From Vulcanisaeta souniana JCM 11219 (GTDB lineage: Archaea > Thermoproteota > Thermoprotei > Thermoproteales > Thermocladiaceae), in contig NZ_AP026830.1 of assembly GCF_026000775.1 (NCBI RefSeq), positions 1,139,056-1,203,055 on the forward strand: a stretch of DNA of 64,000 nt, in the 5' to 3' direction. The notes under the pieces are model-generated. The model ran no database searches and had not been told where the DNA came from. It saw only the letters and a list, made by a program, of their open reading frames with translations. The position numbers and the translations under genes are program-made. Below are positions 1 to 9,004 of this stretch, piece after piece. Position 1 is the stretch's first letter; every line of letters starts with the position of its first letter.

Positions 1-1
1 T

Positions 2-199
2 AATGTGACCAGGCAATTAATAACCCATGCATGTGGCGGTAATGCCCTCCTAATTGTGTTAACGCAGTCCTCCTTGTCGAATTGGGAGGAAACCACTAAA
101 TTACTGAGGGATTGCAATTATAGGTTGGTCATGATTAAGGCATCTCATTATTTTTTCGAGGATATAATAACCATGGTCTTTTTGAAGGTTAACCATTGA
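2..199 (+). CDS. 3' end of an unrecognised gene (truncated by window edge)
   Basis: The reading frame is open from the window edge to a stop at 199, so this is probably the C-terminal 65 codons of a gene that starts outside. A GTG lies at 5 but has no visible promoter. The residues alternate hydrophobic strands and helices and end in HYFFEDIITMVFLKVNH. I recognise no family. It converges with the PhoU-like gene, whose stop lies 12 nt away. It could also be a chance frame. Confidence 0.3.
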   Translation, partial: NVTRQLITHACGGNALLIVLTQSSLSNWEETTKLLRDCNYRLVMIKASHYFFEDIITMVFLKVNH

Positions 200-210
200 T
201 TTTAGGGATA

Positions 211-1266
211 TTAACTGAACTGCTCGATTGCTAGGTTAAGTAGCGCTTCACCAACGTCCGACGCGTACTCAGCGATCCTGTAGATGCTATCTAGTATTAA
301 CTTTGCTGATGCAGCTGCCTGTGTGGTTAAGTTGTAATTAGCCAGTGAGGAACCCAGTGAATCCGTGGTTGTCCGGATTTCGTATTTCACCGTATCAATT
401 ATGTAATTAACTTCCTTAGTGTCTAGTCTCTCCATCATGACCTTGCCAATGTTATTCATTATTGCTGAATCCTTGGTGAGCAGGTCACTGAAGCTTTGTC
501 GAAGATCCTGCGGTATTAAAAGCACGTACTTATTCTCCAGGTTGACTATTTCCCTGGCTATCTTGACAGCATGGTCAGCCGCCCTCTCCAGCGACTTATT
601 GATTATAGCGTATTCAATGATACTCCTTGGGTCCTGAATACCAGACAGACTGAGGGCGTGCTTACTGACCAAGACCCTCTTTAACTGCCTATTTAGTAGC
701 CAGTAGAATTTGTCAACCTCGTTATCCCTCTCAATTATATCCATGGCTATTGAACCATCACCATTCTCCACAGGGACCTTAAGGTCATCTATCATGCCAA
801 CCACGGTCTTCACGAGCTTTATGATTATATCCTTAATATTAATGTCAGGGACATTAACGAGGTTTTGAATGACGAGTGTGTTTCTGCCCTCCTCGATGAT
901 CTCAACGCCGGTCAGCTTCCTCCGGACTACATCCTTAACCTGCTTTTTCAAGTTTAATGTCGATATGTCGAAGTTAAGCTTAAATAGATCATAACCAGAC
1001 AGGTAATGGGCCAGTAGGACCCTCTCGAGGTGATCCATGTTAGATACGTCCTGGGTCACGTTTATTGATGACTCAAGTAATGGCGCCTTAACCATTTTCT
1101 TGGGCACTATAAGCAATGATAGGTCTGGCTGCGGTATTACCAATACCTCATCGCCTGGCTTAAGGTCAACCTGCCTAGTCCACTCCTTTGGCAGGGACAC
1201 TATTAGTGTTGCACCACCTGTTAATTGGACCCTCCTTGTTTCCGGCTCAAATTTCACTATAGACAT
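211..1266 (-). CDS. PhoU-like phosphate-uptake regulator with N-terminal AbrB/SpoVT domain
   Basis: The N-terminal ~55 residues form a swapped-hairpin AbrB/SpoVT-type DNA-binding domain, with a strand such as RRVQLTGGATLIVSLPKEW followed by a Leu-Lys-Pro-Gly-Asp turn. The rest (~residues 75-351) is helical, like the two-repeat PhoU bundle. Archaeal proteins of this layout are annotated as phosphate-uptake regulators that couple phosphate transport to transcription. No pst transporter genes are visible in the window, so the phosphate link is family knowledge only. ATG at 1266 is preferred over an in-frame GTG one codon upstream. A TATA-like TTTATAG lies about 25 nt upstream on the minus strand. 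The gene appears monocistronic. Confidence 0.75.
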   Translation of the reverse strand: MSIVKFEPETRRVQLTGGATLIVSLPKEWTRQVDLKPGDEVLVIPQPDLSLLIVPKKMVKAPLLESSINVTQDVSNMDHLERVLLAHYLSGYDLFKLNFDISTLNLKKQVKDVVRRKLTGVEIIEEGRNTLVIQNLVNVPDINIKDIIIKLVKTVVGMIDDLKVPVENGDGSIAMDIIERDNEVDKFYWLLNRQLKRVLVSKHALSLSGIQDPRSIIEYAIINKSLERAADHAVKIAREIVNLENKYVLLIPQDLRQSFSDLLTKDSAIMNNIGKVMMERLDTKEVNYIIDTVKYEIRTTTDSLGSSLANYNLTTQAAASAKLILDSIYRIAEYASDVGEALLNLAIEQFS

Positions 1267-1368
1267 CACGAACTAATAATTAGACCCCTATAAATACCTT
1301 ATCCTAATAAATCAGTAATTATTAATCACATGGTTTTTAGAGATGAAATATTTAAGCCATATTCATAA

Positions 1369-1800
1369 CTATTCTATTAAAACCTCCGTCTCGGCTATAC
1401 TACCTAATTTAGGAATAATTACCTGAAGCACGCCATCCCTATAGGCCGCCTTTGCCCCATCAACCTTAAGCCTCACACCAAGCTCCACCTTCCTATATAC
1501 CCTAAAATTACTTAGTCTCTCCAGCCTAGCGGCCTTACCGACAACTGGCAATGGCTGTGGCTCAGCCGCAATCTCCACATAGTTATTACCAACCCTAACC
1601 TTAATACTATCCTTCTTAACGCCAGGCAGATCAGCGAGTATTATTATTGAGTCACCATTATCGATTACATCCATGGGCGGCTCCCTCGTCACAAGCCTTG
1701 GATCAACCACATTAGCCAACTTACTAATCAACTCATTTATCCCAGCCTCCACCTTATTTATGCCCACCGCAATATCAGTAGTGTTTTGTTCCATCGTCAT
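1369..1800 (-). CDS. hsp20: Small heat-shock protein, Hsp20/alpha-crystallin family
   Basis: A 143-residue protein of normal length for archaeal Hsp20. After a ~45-residue N-terminal arm, the alpha-crystallin domain shows the strand IILADLPGVKKDSIKVRV, then YVEIAAEPQP, an FRVYRKVELGVRL segment and the AAYRDGVLQVIIPK region that precedes the terminal strand. It acts as an ATP-independent holdase for unfolded proteins in the cytoplasm. The C-terminus ends in ETEVLIE, without a clear I-X-I anchor, so the oligomerisation tail may be reduced. It stands alone, with intergenic spaces on both sides; ATG at 1800 is followed by another in-frame ATG two codons later. Confidence 0.9.
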   Translation of the reverse strand: MTMEQNTTDIAVGINKVEAGINELISKLANVVDPRLVTREPPMDVIDNGDSIIILADLPGVKKDSIKVRVGNNYVEIAAEPQPLPVVGKAARLERLSNFRVYRKVELGVRLKVDGAKAAYRDGVLQVIIPKLGSIAETEVLIE

Positions 1801-1926
1801 GGTTAAGTAATAACCACGGTTAATAATTACCCAAACACATTAATTAAACGATACTTCATGAATCACACATGAATAATACAACCTATTAACATGCCAAGTA
1901 ACGAAGGAAATCCGTTGAAGGCACGT

Positions 1927-3096
1927 TTAAATAACGAGTAACTCCTTAATGAGGTTACCGGTGGCGAACCTATCTGGTAGGAAGGGCTTCATTATGGGAT
2001 CAACAACACCATCAGCGATATACCTAGCGAGTAATTCAGCGGCATATGGCCCAAGCATGAAACCATGCCCTGAGAAACCGGAAAGTACGTAAACACCCTC
2101 CGGCCATGTGCTTGACCTACCCATTACATGACTGTGGTCAGGGGTCATTTCGTAGTAACCAGACCATATTCTCATAACTCTTATATTCCTAAGGCTTGGG
2201 ATCAACTTCACTGTTTCCCTAGCCCACGTGGTTAACCAAGTAAATGTATTTCCATATGGTAAAAAGCCCTCACCGCCCTCAAGCTCAACGCTACCCAATA
2301 TCTCTCCTCTCATGGTTTGCCCAACGTATAGATTAGTCTCAGTATCTATGACGTATGTGTTGATTAATGGCCTCACAGGCTCTGTAATACCGATCTCCCT
2401 CCTAGCGGGTTTTATTGGTATGTCGATGTTAAGGGTTCTCTTCATGACTTCCCCAGTCCATGCACCAGCCGTGAATATGACATTCTTCGTCCTCACAAAG
2501 ACATCACCACTTGAGACGCTTGTAACCCTACCGTTCTCTATACCTATATTCTTCACCTCGGAGTATTCAAATACCTTAACGCCCAGGTCTAGGGACCTTT
2601 CGTAATAGCCCATCACCAGGTAATCATGGTGGAAGGCACCATCCTGAGGCCCAAAGATGGCGCCCACTATGCCCTGCGTATTTATGTATGGAAATCTATC
2701 CCTTAGTTCATCCACAGTGAGTATTTGGACGGGCACGCCCATGGGTTTCCATAACTGCTCATTAAGTTTTCCATAGTGCTCAAGAACCTCCTTACGCCTG
2801 GCAAGCCATAGGTAACCGGCCCTCTCGAATACCCCATTCCAACCAAGCTCACCGCTGAGGGACTCCAGCTTCCTAATTGCCCTGATCGCGAACTCAGTAT
2901 TCTCCCTATTCCCAAAGTGAACCCTATACCTGCCCGCATTCCTTGTTGAGCTTCCAGAACCGACGTAACTCTTCTCGAGAACAACAACGGAGAAACCCCT
3001 ACGGGCTAAGTAGTAGGCTGTCGCCAAACCAACTATGCCTGCTCCAATGACCACGGCATCCGCCGTTAACGAGATTAATCCACGACCCTCGCTCAT
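1927..3096 (-). CDS. FAD-dependent oxidoreductase, DAO family (beta-type subunit of an amine dehydrogenase)
   Basis: A 389-residue flavoprotein with the dinucleotide-binding motif VIGAGIVGLATAYYLARRG near residues 14-32 and the C-terminal DAO-family segment LSGFSGHGFMLGPYAAEL. It resembles sarcosine oxidase beta, archaeal dye-linked L-proline dehydrogenase beta and HcnC, which oxidise a secondary amine or glycine. The upstream gene supplies a second FAD domain and an Fe-S site, so the two probably form one heteromeric dehydrogenase that passes electrons to a carrier. Its ATG overlaps the stop of that gene as TGATG, which implies translational coupling. The substrate cannot be told from sequence alone. 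Confidence 0.8.
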   Translation of the reverse strand: MSEGRGLISLTADAVVIGAGIVGLATAYYLARRGFSVVVLEKSYVGSGSSTRNAGRYRVHFGNRENTEFAIRAIRKLESLSGELGWNGVFERAGYLWLARRKEVLEHYGKLNEQLWKPMGVPVQILTVDELRDRFPYINTQGIVGAIFGPQDGAFHHDYLVMGYYERSLDLGVKVFEYSEVKNIGIENGRVTSVSSGDVFVRTKNVIFTAGAWTGEVMKRTLNIDIPIKPARREIGITEPVRPLINTYVIDTETNLYVGQTMRGEILGSVELEGGEGFLPYGNTFTWLTTWARETVKLIPSLRNIRVMRIWSGYYEMTPDHSHVMGRSSTWPEGVYVLSGFSGHGFMLGPYAAELLARYIADGVVDPIMKPFLPDRFATGNLIKELLVI

Positions 3097-4898
3097 CACT
3101 CACCACCCGCAAGGGTAGCCATTGGTATTGATGCCTCAGGGAACCTAATCCTCGGTAAACCAAGTTCACTGGGTTTCTTTTGGTATATGAAGCTTAGTAT
3201 TAGGTTCGTGCTAATTAGGCAGAGTTTACCCTGGCAGGGACCAGTGCCTAAACCAACGGTCCTCTTTATCCTCTCCATACCTGGCAACCTTAGTGACTTA
3301 TACTCCTCTTCCTCACCATGGAGGATCCTAACTCTAACCCTCTTTCCATGCATCAGTACTCTAGTGGCCTCTAGAACATCGTCTAGGGTAACATCCTCAC
3401 AGAAACATAGGTATTGCCTTCTAGCACTCCTCAGGGCATTCTCCACGTCCTCAACAGACCCAGCGGTAGCCCACATTGGCGCATGCACCACATTAGGCTC
3501 AGCGTAATAACCACTGCCCTGAAGCCCCTCTTCAAATCTAAGTATTACATTATAGTAGGATGAATTAGTAGTAACCAGTTCCCTCTTGAGCTCGACTAGT
3601 TCCTTATCAAGAACGTCTTGGGTAACCAAGCCCTCCTTCATGCCTATGCTCAATGCAGTTACCCGTGCCTGCCTCACTACTAGGAACTCAGGTAATAAGC
3701 CACCCGCATCACCAACAACGTATACATTGGCAAGGCCAAGATCGCCGGTAAAGCCTCTCCTGGGTACTAAACCACCTATTTCCGGGGCATAGGCTATGGA
3801 GGCATTGAGTTGTGCCGGTAGATCAATGACGGGGACCCTCACGGCGCTCACAACGGCATCAACAACAACCTCCTCCCTCACCTGCCTCTTTGCCTTCTTA
3901 CCCCTTATGTTTTCCAGGACAAGCCTTAAACCACCACCTGAATCCCCTGCATCGGTTATGTTCATGCCTATGAGAGACTTGATACCGAGAGAATCAACCT
4001 TATCCCTATATAAGTCACTCCTAATGACAGCGGAATTATCACCTAGGTAAACCTCAATTCCTGATTGAACAAGGTTCATGGCTACCCTAACACCCCAATC
4101 ATCGCTACCCCAAACCAAGACCTTCCTGGGCCTAAAGCCCCACCACTTAACGAGCTTAAGTGTTGTCAGACCGGTGAGCATTCGCGGAGTGCCATTACCA
4201 GGAAAGACCAGCGGGACTTCCCTGAATCCCTGGGCGAGGACTAGATACTTATAACTGAATATGTATAACCTTGAGGAGTCCCTGGAGTGCCCAATAACAG
4301 CATCCTCAAGGAACCCATCAAAGACAACACCATTTAGCACAGCAACTTTATCGCTGACCTCCCTACTCAACTTGCTGATAAATTCACTGCCATGCCCTAG
4401 ATCCTTAATTTCAGCATCATCAACCACCAAGTGACCGCCAAGGTAATTCTCACCCTCAACAATCGTAACCCTTAACCCAAGTTTACTTAATTCCTTGGCT
4501 GTTGATAGACCGGCTAAGCCACCGCCCACTATTAGTACGTCACTATTGACCCTAGTGCTGGTGATCCCTTCAGGTATGTTTGGTAATTCATTAATTGTGG
4601 ATCTATTTAGGGAGTTTCGGGCGATATTGCGGGCCAAGGACCATAATGATATTAACAACCTGCTCCTGGGAAATGACGATGGACTTGCAAAGCCCCTAAG
4701 TAGGGAGGGAACACTGCTGGCTTTGCTTGGCATTACTGGCTTATCGCTGCATAGATCGTAGTATCCAGACGAGGCCCAGTAGCCCTCGCACCACCATTCG
4801 CAGCATATTACCCCCCTCGTCTCCCCATACCTTGAGCTATGCATGACGCCGTAGTTACCACGGCTAAGTTCCTCAATGATCCATGGCCGTTTACTCAT
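3096..4898 (-). CDS. FAD / 2Fe-2S oxidoreductase subunit (sarcosine oxidase alpha / HcnB-like)
   Basis: A 600-residue protein. From ~residue 118 it has a FAD-binding fold starting [20 protein letters not shown], a second nucleotide-binding segment [17 protein letters not shown], and the late flavin motif [13 protein letters not shown]. The C-terminal ~100 residues carry a Bfd-like iron-sulfur site: YLCFCEDV, then [10 protein letters not shown] about 60 residues later. The N-terminal ~90 residues look like a worn Fer2 domain: [15 protein letters not shown] keeps a C-x4-C spacing but lacks the third cysteine of the usual C-x4-C-x2-C. It is co-transcribed with the DAO-family flavoprotein directly downstream. 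Proline, sarcosine or glycine dehydrogenase are all possible. Confidence 0.75.
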   Translation of the reverse strand: MSKRPWIIEELSRGNYGVMHSSRYGETRGVICCEWWCEGYWASSGYYDLCSDKPVMPSKASSVPSLLRGFASPSSFPRSRLLISLWSLARNIARNSLNRSTINELPNIPEGITSTRVNSDVLIVGGGLAGLSTAKELSKLGLRVTIVEGENYLGGHLVVDDAEIKDLGHGSEFISKLSREVSDKVAVLNGVVFDGFLEDAVIGHSRDSSRLYIFSYKYLVLAQGFREVPLVFPGNGTPRMLTGLTTLKLVKWWGFRPRKVLVWGSDDWGVRVAMNLVQSGIEVYLGDNSAVIRSDLYRDKVDSLGIKSLIGMNITDAGDSGGGLRLVLENIRGKKAKRQVREEVVVDAVVSAVRVPVIDLPAQLNASIAYAPEIGGLVPRRGFTGDLGLANVYVVGDAGGLLPEFLVVRQARVTALSIGMKEGLVTQDVLDKELVELKRELVTTNSSYYNVILRFEEGLQGSGYYAEPNVVHAPMWATAGSVEDVENALRSARRQYLCFCEDVTLDDVLEATRVLMHGKRVRVRILHGEEEEYKSLRLPGMERIKRTVGLGTGPCQGKLCLISTNLILSFIYQKKPSELGLPRIRFPEASIPMATLAGGE

Positions 4899-4947
4899 CC
4901 AGGTCGTTTATGCATGGAATAATTATTAAGTTTTGTCCAAAGGTACT

Positions 4948-5181
4948 CTACTGGGTCTTTGGTGTTGCAGTCTTCACGTACTCGTCACATTTATTACGGT
5001 AAACGCAATAATTACATGATTGGGGCAATTCGCCGGATAACCTCCTCCTAACCAATGGACAGTGCTTTACGTAGTAATCAGGGTAGCATTTCCTGCAGAT
5101 CACCAGGGAATTCCCTATGTAGGCTACCTCCCAAAACGTTACGTGCCTTCCGCATATACTACACGTGAAACTCACTTTCAT
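4948..5181 (-). CDS. Small cysteine-rich (zinc-binding-like) protein, function unknown
   Basis: A 77-residue protein with eight cysteines: FTCSICGRH (C-x2-C), ICRKC (C-x2-C), a single HCPL, and CNYCVYRNKC (C-x2-C-x5-C). The first four can form a treble-clef or zinc-ribbon-like site; the last group could hold a second metal. There is no signal peptide or membrane segment. The start lies 49 nt from the start side of the flavoprotein operon's intergenic space and reads in the same direction, so it may be transcribed into that operon. I do not recognise a named family. Confidence 0.6.
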   Translation of the reverse strand: MKVSFTCSICGRHVTFWEVAYIGNSLVICRKCYPDYYVKHCPLVRRRLSGELPQSCNYCVYRNKCDEYVKTATPKTQ

Positions 5182-5272
5182 TCACCCCTACTGTATCCCT
5201 AGTAACTATTGAGTTATTAAATTAAGTACTACCTATATTAATTTCCCCAATAATGGATCACATGTTTTGATT

Positions 5273-5833
5273 ATGACCAACGTATTTGTTGATTGCCTGA
5301 GGATTGATGGATCAATAAGGTGCCCGGGGGATGGTGGATTCAGTGAGGTCATCGTGTTTGGCAGACATATTAAACTCAGGAAGGATCACCCAGCCATCGA
5401 ACTCATGGGTAGACTTGATGAACTTGAGGCAACCGCTGAGTGGGGTATTCAGGAAACCAATAATTATGAGTTTAGGGTTATTGCCGCAATGACAGCTGCA
5501 TTAAACACCTACCTAGCCACAGGCGACGATTCATGGCTTAAGCCCATTAAGGAATTAATTAGTAAAACATGTGATTTAGACAGTAAGGAGTTGGGGTGGT
5601 TCATACCGGGTGACAAGGGTACTGCACTACTTAACCTGCTTAGGGTCAAGGCCAGGGAGGCGGAGAGGACTGCCGTTAAGTTACTGGATGATGACCACCT
5701 ACCCAGCGACAAGATTAGTGAACTAATTGGAATGCTTAATCAATTAAACAAGTACATAGCTCACATGATTTTCCTAAGCAATGTACGTGTGTTTAAGAAC
5801 GTCAATGAAAAAATAAAGAACCTGCTTGGTTAA
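5273..5833 (+). CDS. PduO-type ATP:cob(I)alamin adenosyltransferase, divergent
   Basis: A 186-residue helical protein. The C-terminal half has the family signature GWFIPGDKGTALLNLLRVKA followed by REAERTAV, where the R-x3-R arginines bind the nucleotide and cobalamin in PduO enzymes. The N-terminus keeps a shortened GDGGFSE loop where the family usually reads T-x-T-G-D-x-G, followed by HPAIELMGRLDELEA. It would attach the 5'-deoxyadenosyl group to cob(I)alamin in the cytoplasm. The N-terminal loop is weaker than usual, so activity is less certain than the fold. ATG at 5273 is preferred over a TTG at 5267. A TATA-like CCTATATTAA lies ~30 nt upstream. Confidence 0.7.
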   Translation: MTNVFVDCLRIDGSIRCPGDGGFSEVIVFGRHIKLRKDHPAIELMGRLDELEATAEWGIQETNNYEFRVIAAMTAALNTYLATGDDSWLKPIKELISKTCDLDSKELGWFIPGDKGTALLNLLRVKAREAERTAVKLLDDDHLPSDKISELIGMLNQLNKYIAHMIFLSNVRVFKNVNEKIKNLLG

Positions 5834-5881
5834 GTCTCGGCGTAGTAACCTTTATATTAATTATTTTTTATGCGGAGTGCA

Positions 5882-6115
5882 ATGAGGTATACCGTAGTAC
5901 TCTCAACAGTATTATTCATAGCGACCATCATAATATTAGTTTACTACGTGGTCTTTATGGATAATGGGCAGTTCCTTGTCGGCAATACAAATAAGGCGTT
6001 AGACCTACTGATGCTTTTCCTCGTTGTTGTATCAGGAATTATTACTGGCATAGTGTATTTATTTAACTCCAGAGCTGGAAAGAGTGGTAGTAATGTTCAA
6101 ACCGTACAGTATTGA
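5882..6115 (+). CDS. Small two-helix membrane protein
   Basis: About 77 residues with two predicted membrane helices: VVLSTVLFIATIIILVYYVV near the N-terminus and LLMLFLVVVSGIITGIVYLF after a short outside loop. The C-terminal tail is short and polar (NSRAGKSGSNVQT). I recognise no family. ATG 5882 sits about 26 nt after the TATA-like TTTATATTA centred near 5856, which fits a leaderless start; ATG 5870 is an alternative. Its 3' end overlaps the AMMECR1 gene by 23 nt in another frame, so the two are probably one transcript. Confidence 0.6.
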   Translation: MRYTVVLSTVLFIATIIILVYYVVFMDNGQFLVGNTNKALDLLMLFLVVVSGIITGIVYLFNSRAGKSGSNVQTVQY

Positions 6116-6764
6116 GGAGGGAGAATTCCTGGTTAAACTCGCCAGGAAGGCCGTCTATGAGTACCTACGTAGTGGTAAGGTAATCCAAGCACCACCCGAT
6201 ACCCCGCCTAAACTGTTTAAGGATAAATACGGCGTCTTTACAACAATAGAGGTATTCATGGGCAGGAACAGGAGGGGTGAACTCAGGGGTTGCATTGGCT
6301 TCCCACAGGCCGTTTATAATACTGTGAATGGAGTTATTAGGAGCGCCATAGCCGCCGCCACTGAGGACCCTAGGTTCGAACGCATGAGCACTGATGAGCT
6401 TAATAACGTGACGTTCGAAATCTCCGTACTAAGTCCGCTCGAGCTACTCGAGCCAGGTAACCCTAGGAGTTACCCTAACAAGATCGTGGTTGGCAGGCAC
6501 GGTATCGTCATACAGAAGGGTTATTACTCAGGGTTATTGCTTCCTCAAGTACCTGTTGAGTATTGTTGGGACTCACTGACATTCCTAAATGAGGGGTGCA
6601 TGAAGGCATTCCTACCTCCTGATTGTTGGTTGGATGAAGACACTTCAGTGCTAGTCTATGAAGCTCAAATATTTAAGGAGGCTGAACCTAATGGAGAGGT
6701 TATCGAACGAAATCTAATCGAGGAATTAAAAGGGTGCAAGAATGACGCTGCCAGTAAAGGCTGA
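6093..6764 (+). CDS. AMMECR1-domain protein
   Basis: A ~223-residue protein that matches the AMMECR1 family over its whole length. The family hallmark is the segment GELRGCIGFPQA (the RGCIG motif), followed by AIAAATEDPRF and FEISVLSPLELL. The biochemical role is not settled; the fold has been tied to RNA or redox chemistry, and in some archaea it sits beside MEMO and radical-SAM genes. Here it is sandwiched between a small membrane protein and a PHP phosphoesterase, overlapping the first by 23 nt and the second by 23 nt, so the three are likely co-translated. ATG 6093 is chosen over a GTG three codons upstream. Confidence 0.85.
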   Translation: MFKPYSIEEGEFLVKLARKAVYEYLRSGKVIQAPPDTPPKLFKDKYGVFTTIEVFMGRNRRGELRGCIGFPQAVYNTVNGVIRSAIAAATEDPRFERMSTDELNNVTFEISVLSPLELLEPGNPRSYPNKIVVGRHGIVIQKGYYSGLLLPQVPVEYCWDSLTFLNEGCMKAFLPPDCWLDEDTSVLVYEAQIFKEAEPNGEVIERNLIEELKGCKNDAASKG

Positions 6765-7425
6765 TTTACATACACACACGGTATATAGCGATGGCAGGGG
6801 CGAACCAAGGGATGTAATTAAAAACGCCCTAGACAGGGGTATAGGTATACTCTCAATAACTGACCATGACACGTTCAAGGGCTCACTCAAGGCGTTGGAA
6901 TTCCTAAAAAATAACCATAAACAGGGAAGTAATGATGAACTCATATTCATTATTGGTAATGAGGTTAGAACACGAAGGGGTGATGTCCTAGTGCTATGTA
7001 GGGATTATCCAGGTAATGATGATATACCAAGGACAATACCTGACCTACTTGATTGGGTTTCAGGAAATAATTGCGTAGCAATACCTGCGCATCCCTATGA
7101 TGCATTAAGACATGGTATTGGTGATGACGCACGAAAATATAGATGGCACGCAATAGAGGTGTTTAATGCCGGTGCCCTGCCTATATTTAACTGGATGGCT
7201 AAAAGAACCGCACGTGAGCTTGGTTTGCCTGGTGTTGCTGATAGTGATGCCCATGTTCCTGAGCTCGTTGGTGTTGCATATACCGTGTTTGAGCTTGATG
7301 ATTTAAGCGTTGAGTCAGTATTCAGGGCGTTGATTAATGGGCGTGTTAAGGCCATGGCCCATTATCCAGGACCAGGATTACTAATTAAGAGGTTTTCCTG
7401 GTCCATTAGGCGTAGGCTGAGGTAG
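6742..7425 (+). CDS. PHP-domain metal-dependent phosphoesterase
   Basis: A 227-residue PHP domain. Metal-binding motifs are in the usual order: DLHTHTVYSDG at residues ~8-18, SITDHDTFKG at ~37-46, E in FIIGNEVRTRRGD, AIPAHPY, and GVADSDAHVPE near residue 168. Stand-alone PHP proteins of this kind hydrolyse phosphomonoesters or nucleotide 3'-phosphates with two or three metals. The start overlaps the AMMECR1 gene by 23 nt, and the gene converges on the next gene with only 1 nt between stops. The substrate cannot be predicted from sequence. Confidence 0.85.
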   Translation: MTLPVKADLHTHTVYSDGRGEPRDVIKNALDRGIGILSITDHDTFKGSLKALEFLKNNHKQGSNDELIFIIGNEVRTRRGDVLVLCRDYPGNDDIPRTIPDLLDWVSGNNCVAIPAHPYDALRHGIGDDARKYRWHAIEVFNAGALPIFNWMAKRTARELGLPGVADSDAHVPELVGVAYTVFELDDLSVESVFRALINGRVKAMAHYPGPGLLIKRFSWSIRRRLR

Positions 7426-7426
7426 T

Positions 7427-8236
7427 TCAACTCTGTGGTTTGAGCACTTCCTCGATAAACCTCCTGAATAGCAGTCTAACTAAGCCGCTGCTCACTGAGT
7501 CCAGGTATTCCTCCACCGTCAAGGCCAGTGAGTACTCTCCATGCTTAATTATATACATATATTTACCATTATTGTAAAGGACCATGAAGTCTGCATTGTA
7601 ACTAATGACTGACTTGATTAATTCCTCGTCGCCCGCACCCGCCTCACCAGTGTACTCAAGCATCTCCTTTCCTCTCATGAGACCCACGAATGATGCCCTG
7701 AACAATTCCCTGAATTCGGATAAGCTGGATGGCACATAACCCATCTGCGTAAAAGGCGGGTTTTGCTCAAGGCACTGCCTATTCAGTTGATCAATGTAAT
7801 TCTTAAGTTCATTAACCTTTGAAAGTAGTAAGTCAGTGGTGTCCGCCGATGTCTGCTTGAGTATTTGAATTAATTCGTTCTCAATGCCCTTGATGATCTT
7901 CTCTAGCCTCTCAATATCCATAACCCTATCCGGCTTCTGCAATGGTTTGACCTCCATGGGCTTACTCTCAACAAGCAATACCCTACTACCCTGCCCACCA
8001 GGCGCCTCCTGGGGAACCAGTGGGTATTGCGTACTGGAGCTGGACTGCTGGGTTCTTTGTCCTTGTCTAGGCTGTGGAGTTCCTACCCCAACTCCCTGTA
8101 CCGTAGTCTCCCCATGATTATGCCTCCTACGCTTACCTCCGAAATACCCTAGCCTATACAGTACGGCTAGAACTACGGCTATCGCAACGATCGCCACCAC
8201 GATATATAATGTTGACCCAAGCTGTAGACCAGTCAT
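7427..8236 (-). CDS. Membrane-anchored protein with disordered linker, function unknown
   Basis: About 269 residues. An N-terminal helix (GSTLYIVVAIVAIAVVLAVL) anchors it, followed by a basic stretch GGKRRRHNHGE, a Gln/Pro/Ser-rich linker of ~50 residues, a helical segment with coiled-coil character (MDIERLEKIIKGIENELIQ) and a folded C-terminal region (EYTGEAGAGDEELIKSVISYN onward). No enzyme motif is visible. ATG 8236 is preferred because the longer frame to 8314 would run into the upstream HAD gene and begins with a low-complexity hydrophobic run. It probably follows the HAD gene in one transcript. Confidence 0.6.
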   Translation of the reverse strand: MTGLQLGSTLYIVVAIVAIAVVLAVLYRLGYFGGKRRRHNHGETTVQGVGVGTPQPRQGQRTQQSSSSTQYPLVPQEAPGGQGSRVLLVESKPMEVKPLQKPDRVMDIERLEKIIKGIENELIQILKQTSADTTDLLLSKVNELKNYIDQLNRQCLEQNPPFTQMGYVPSSLSEFRELFRASFVGLMRGKEMLEYTGEAGAGDEELIKSVISYNADFMVLYNNGKYMYIIKHGEYSLALTVEEYLDSVSSGLVRLLFRRFIEEVLKPQS

Positions 8237-8288
8237 TACCAATAGAAATTGAGAAAAATTAATAAAATTAATGCTTAATGGATAAAAC

Positions 8289-8960
8289 TTAACCAAGACC
8301 AAGATAATGAACAATGTCCATCAGGTTCTTAATGCTGATTACCCGTGGATCTTTATAGTTACCGAGAAAGAACACCACCTCAACGCCTGTGTTTAGTGCC
8401 ATCTCCACGTCATACCTCGAATCACCGACAACCACTACGTCACGAACACCAAGCCCCAACATGCTGAGTATCCTCATTAATGGCTCAGGGTCTGGTTTTC
8501 CCTTAGTAACCTCATCACCAGCCACGAGGGCATCTATGTATTTATCCAGGCCAGTCACCTCAAGTGCCCTCACGGCCACTCGTCTCGAACTTGAGGTAAC
8601 GACACCCACGATGAAGCCCCTACCCTTAAGTATTCCCAGTAACTCAGGTGCGCCATTAGTGGCCTTAGCGCCACCTAGTAATGATAGGTAAATCTCATTC
8701 TTAGTTTGTAGTCCTTTTTCAGCGTTTTCATCGCCGCATAGTTTCCTCGCAATATCCAGTGCCTTGAGCCCCATTAGTGTGATGACATGCTCTGGAGCAG
8801 GCATGGGTAACCCAAGTCTTTTGCACGTTTCAATCCAAGATTTCACATGCAGTGGTACTGTATCCACCAAGGTGCCGTCTAGGTCAAAAATCACGGCCCT
8901 TATCCTCCTGGCGTCAGTCAGCAAGGCATCGTCATTACGATCCGCAGACCTATAACTCAT
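8289..8960 (-). CDS. HAD-superfamily phosphatase (phosphoglycolate phosphatase / beta-phosphoglucomutase-like)
   Basis: A 223-residue HAD hydrolase with all four motifs: FDLDGTLVDT (nucleophile Asp, residues ~24-33), VVTSSSRR (motif II), KGKPDPEP (motif III Lys) and VVVGDSRYDVEMALN (motif IV). The helical cap between motifs I and II (residues ~40-105) is of the C1 type found in phosphoglycolate phosphatase and sugar-phosphatase relatives. It removes a phosphate from a small cytoplasmic metabolite; which one is not readable. ATG 8960 is chosen; a GTG precedes it by one codon. The membrane protein downstream is in the same direction. Confidence 0.85.
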   Translation of the reverse strand: MSYRSADRNDDALLTDARRIRAVIFDLDGTLVDTVPLHVKSWIETCKRLGLPMPAPEHVITLMGLKALDIARKLCGDENAEKGLQTKNEIYLSLLGGAKATNGAPELLGILKGRGFIVGVVTSSSRRVAVRALEVTGLDKYIDALVAGDEVTKGKPDPEPLMRILSMLGLGVRDVVVVGDSRYDVEMALNTGVEVVFFLGNYKDPRVISIKNLMDIVHYLGLG

Positions 8961-9004
8961 CACAAAGATTGTGAGTTGGTATAGATTAAAAGTTTGTCTA
9001 ATTC

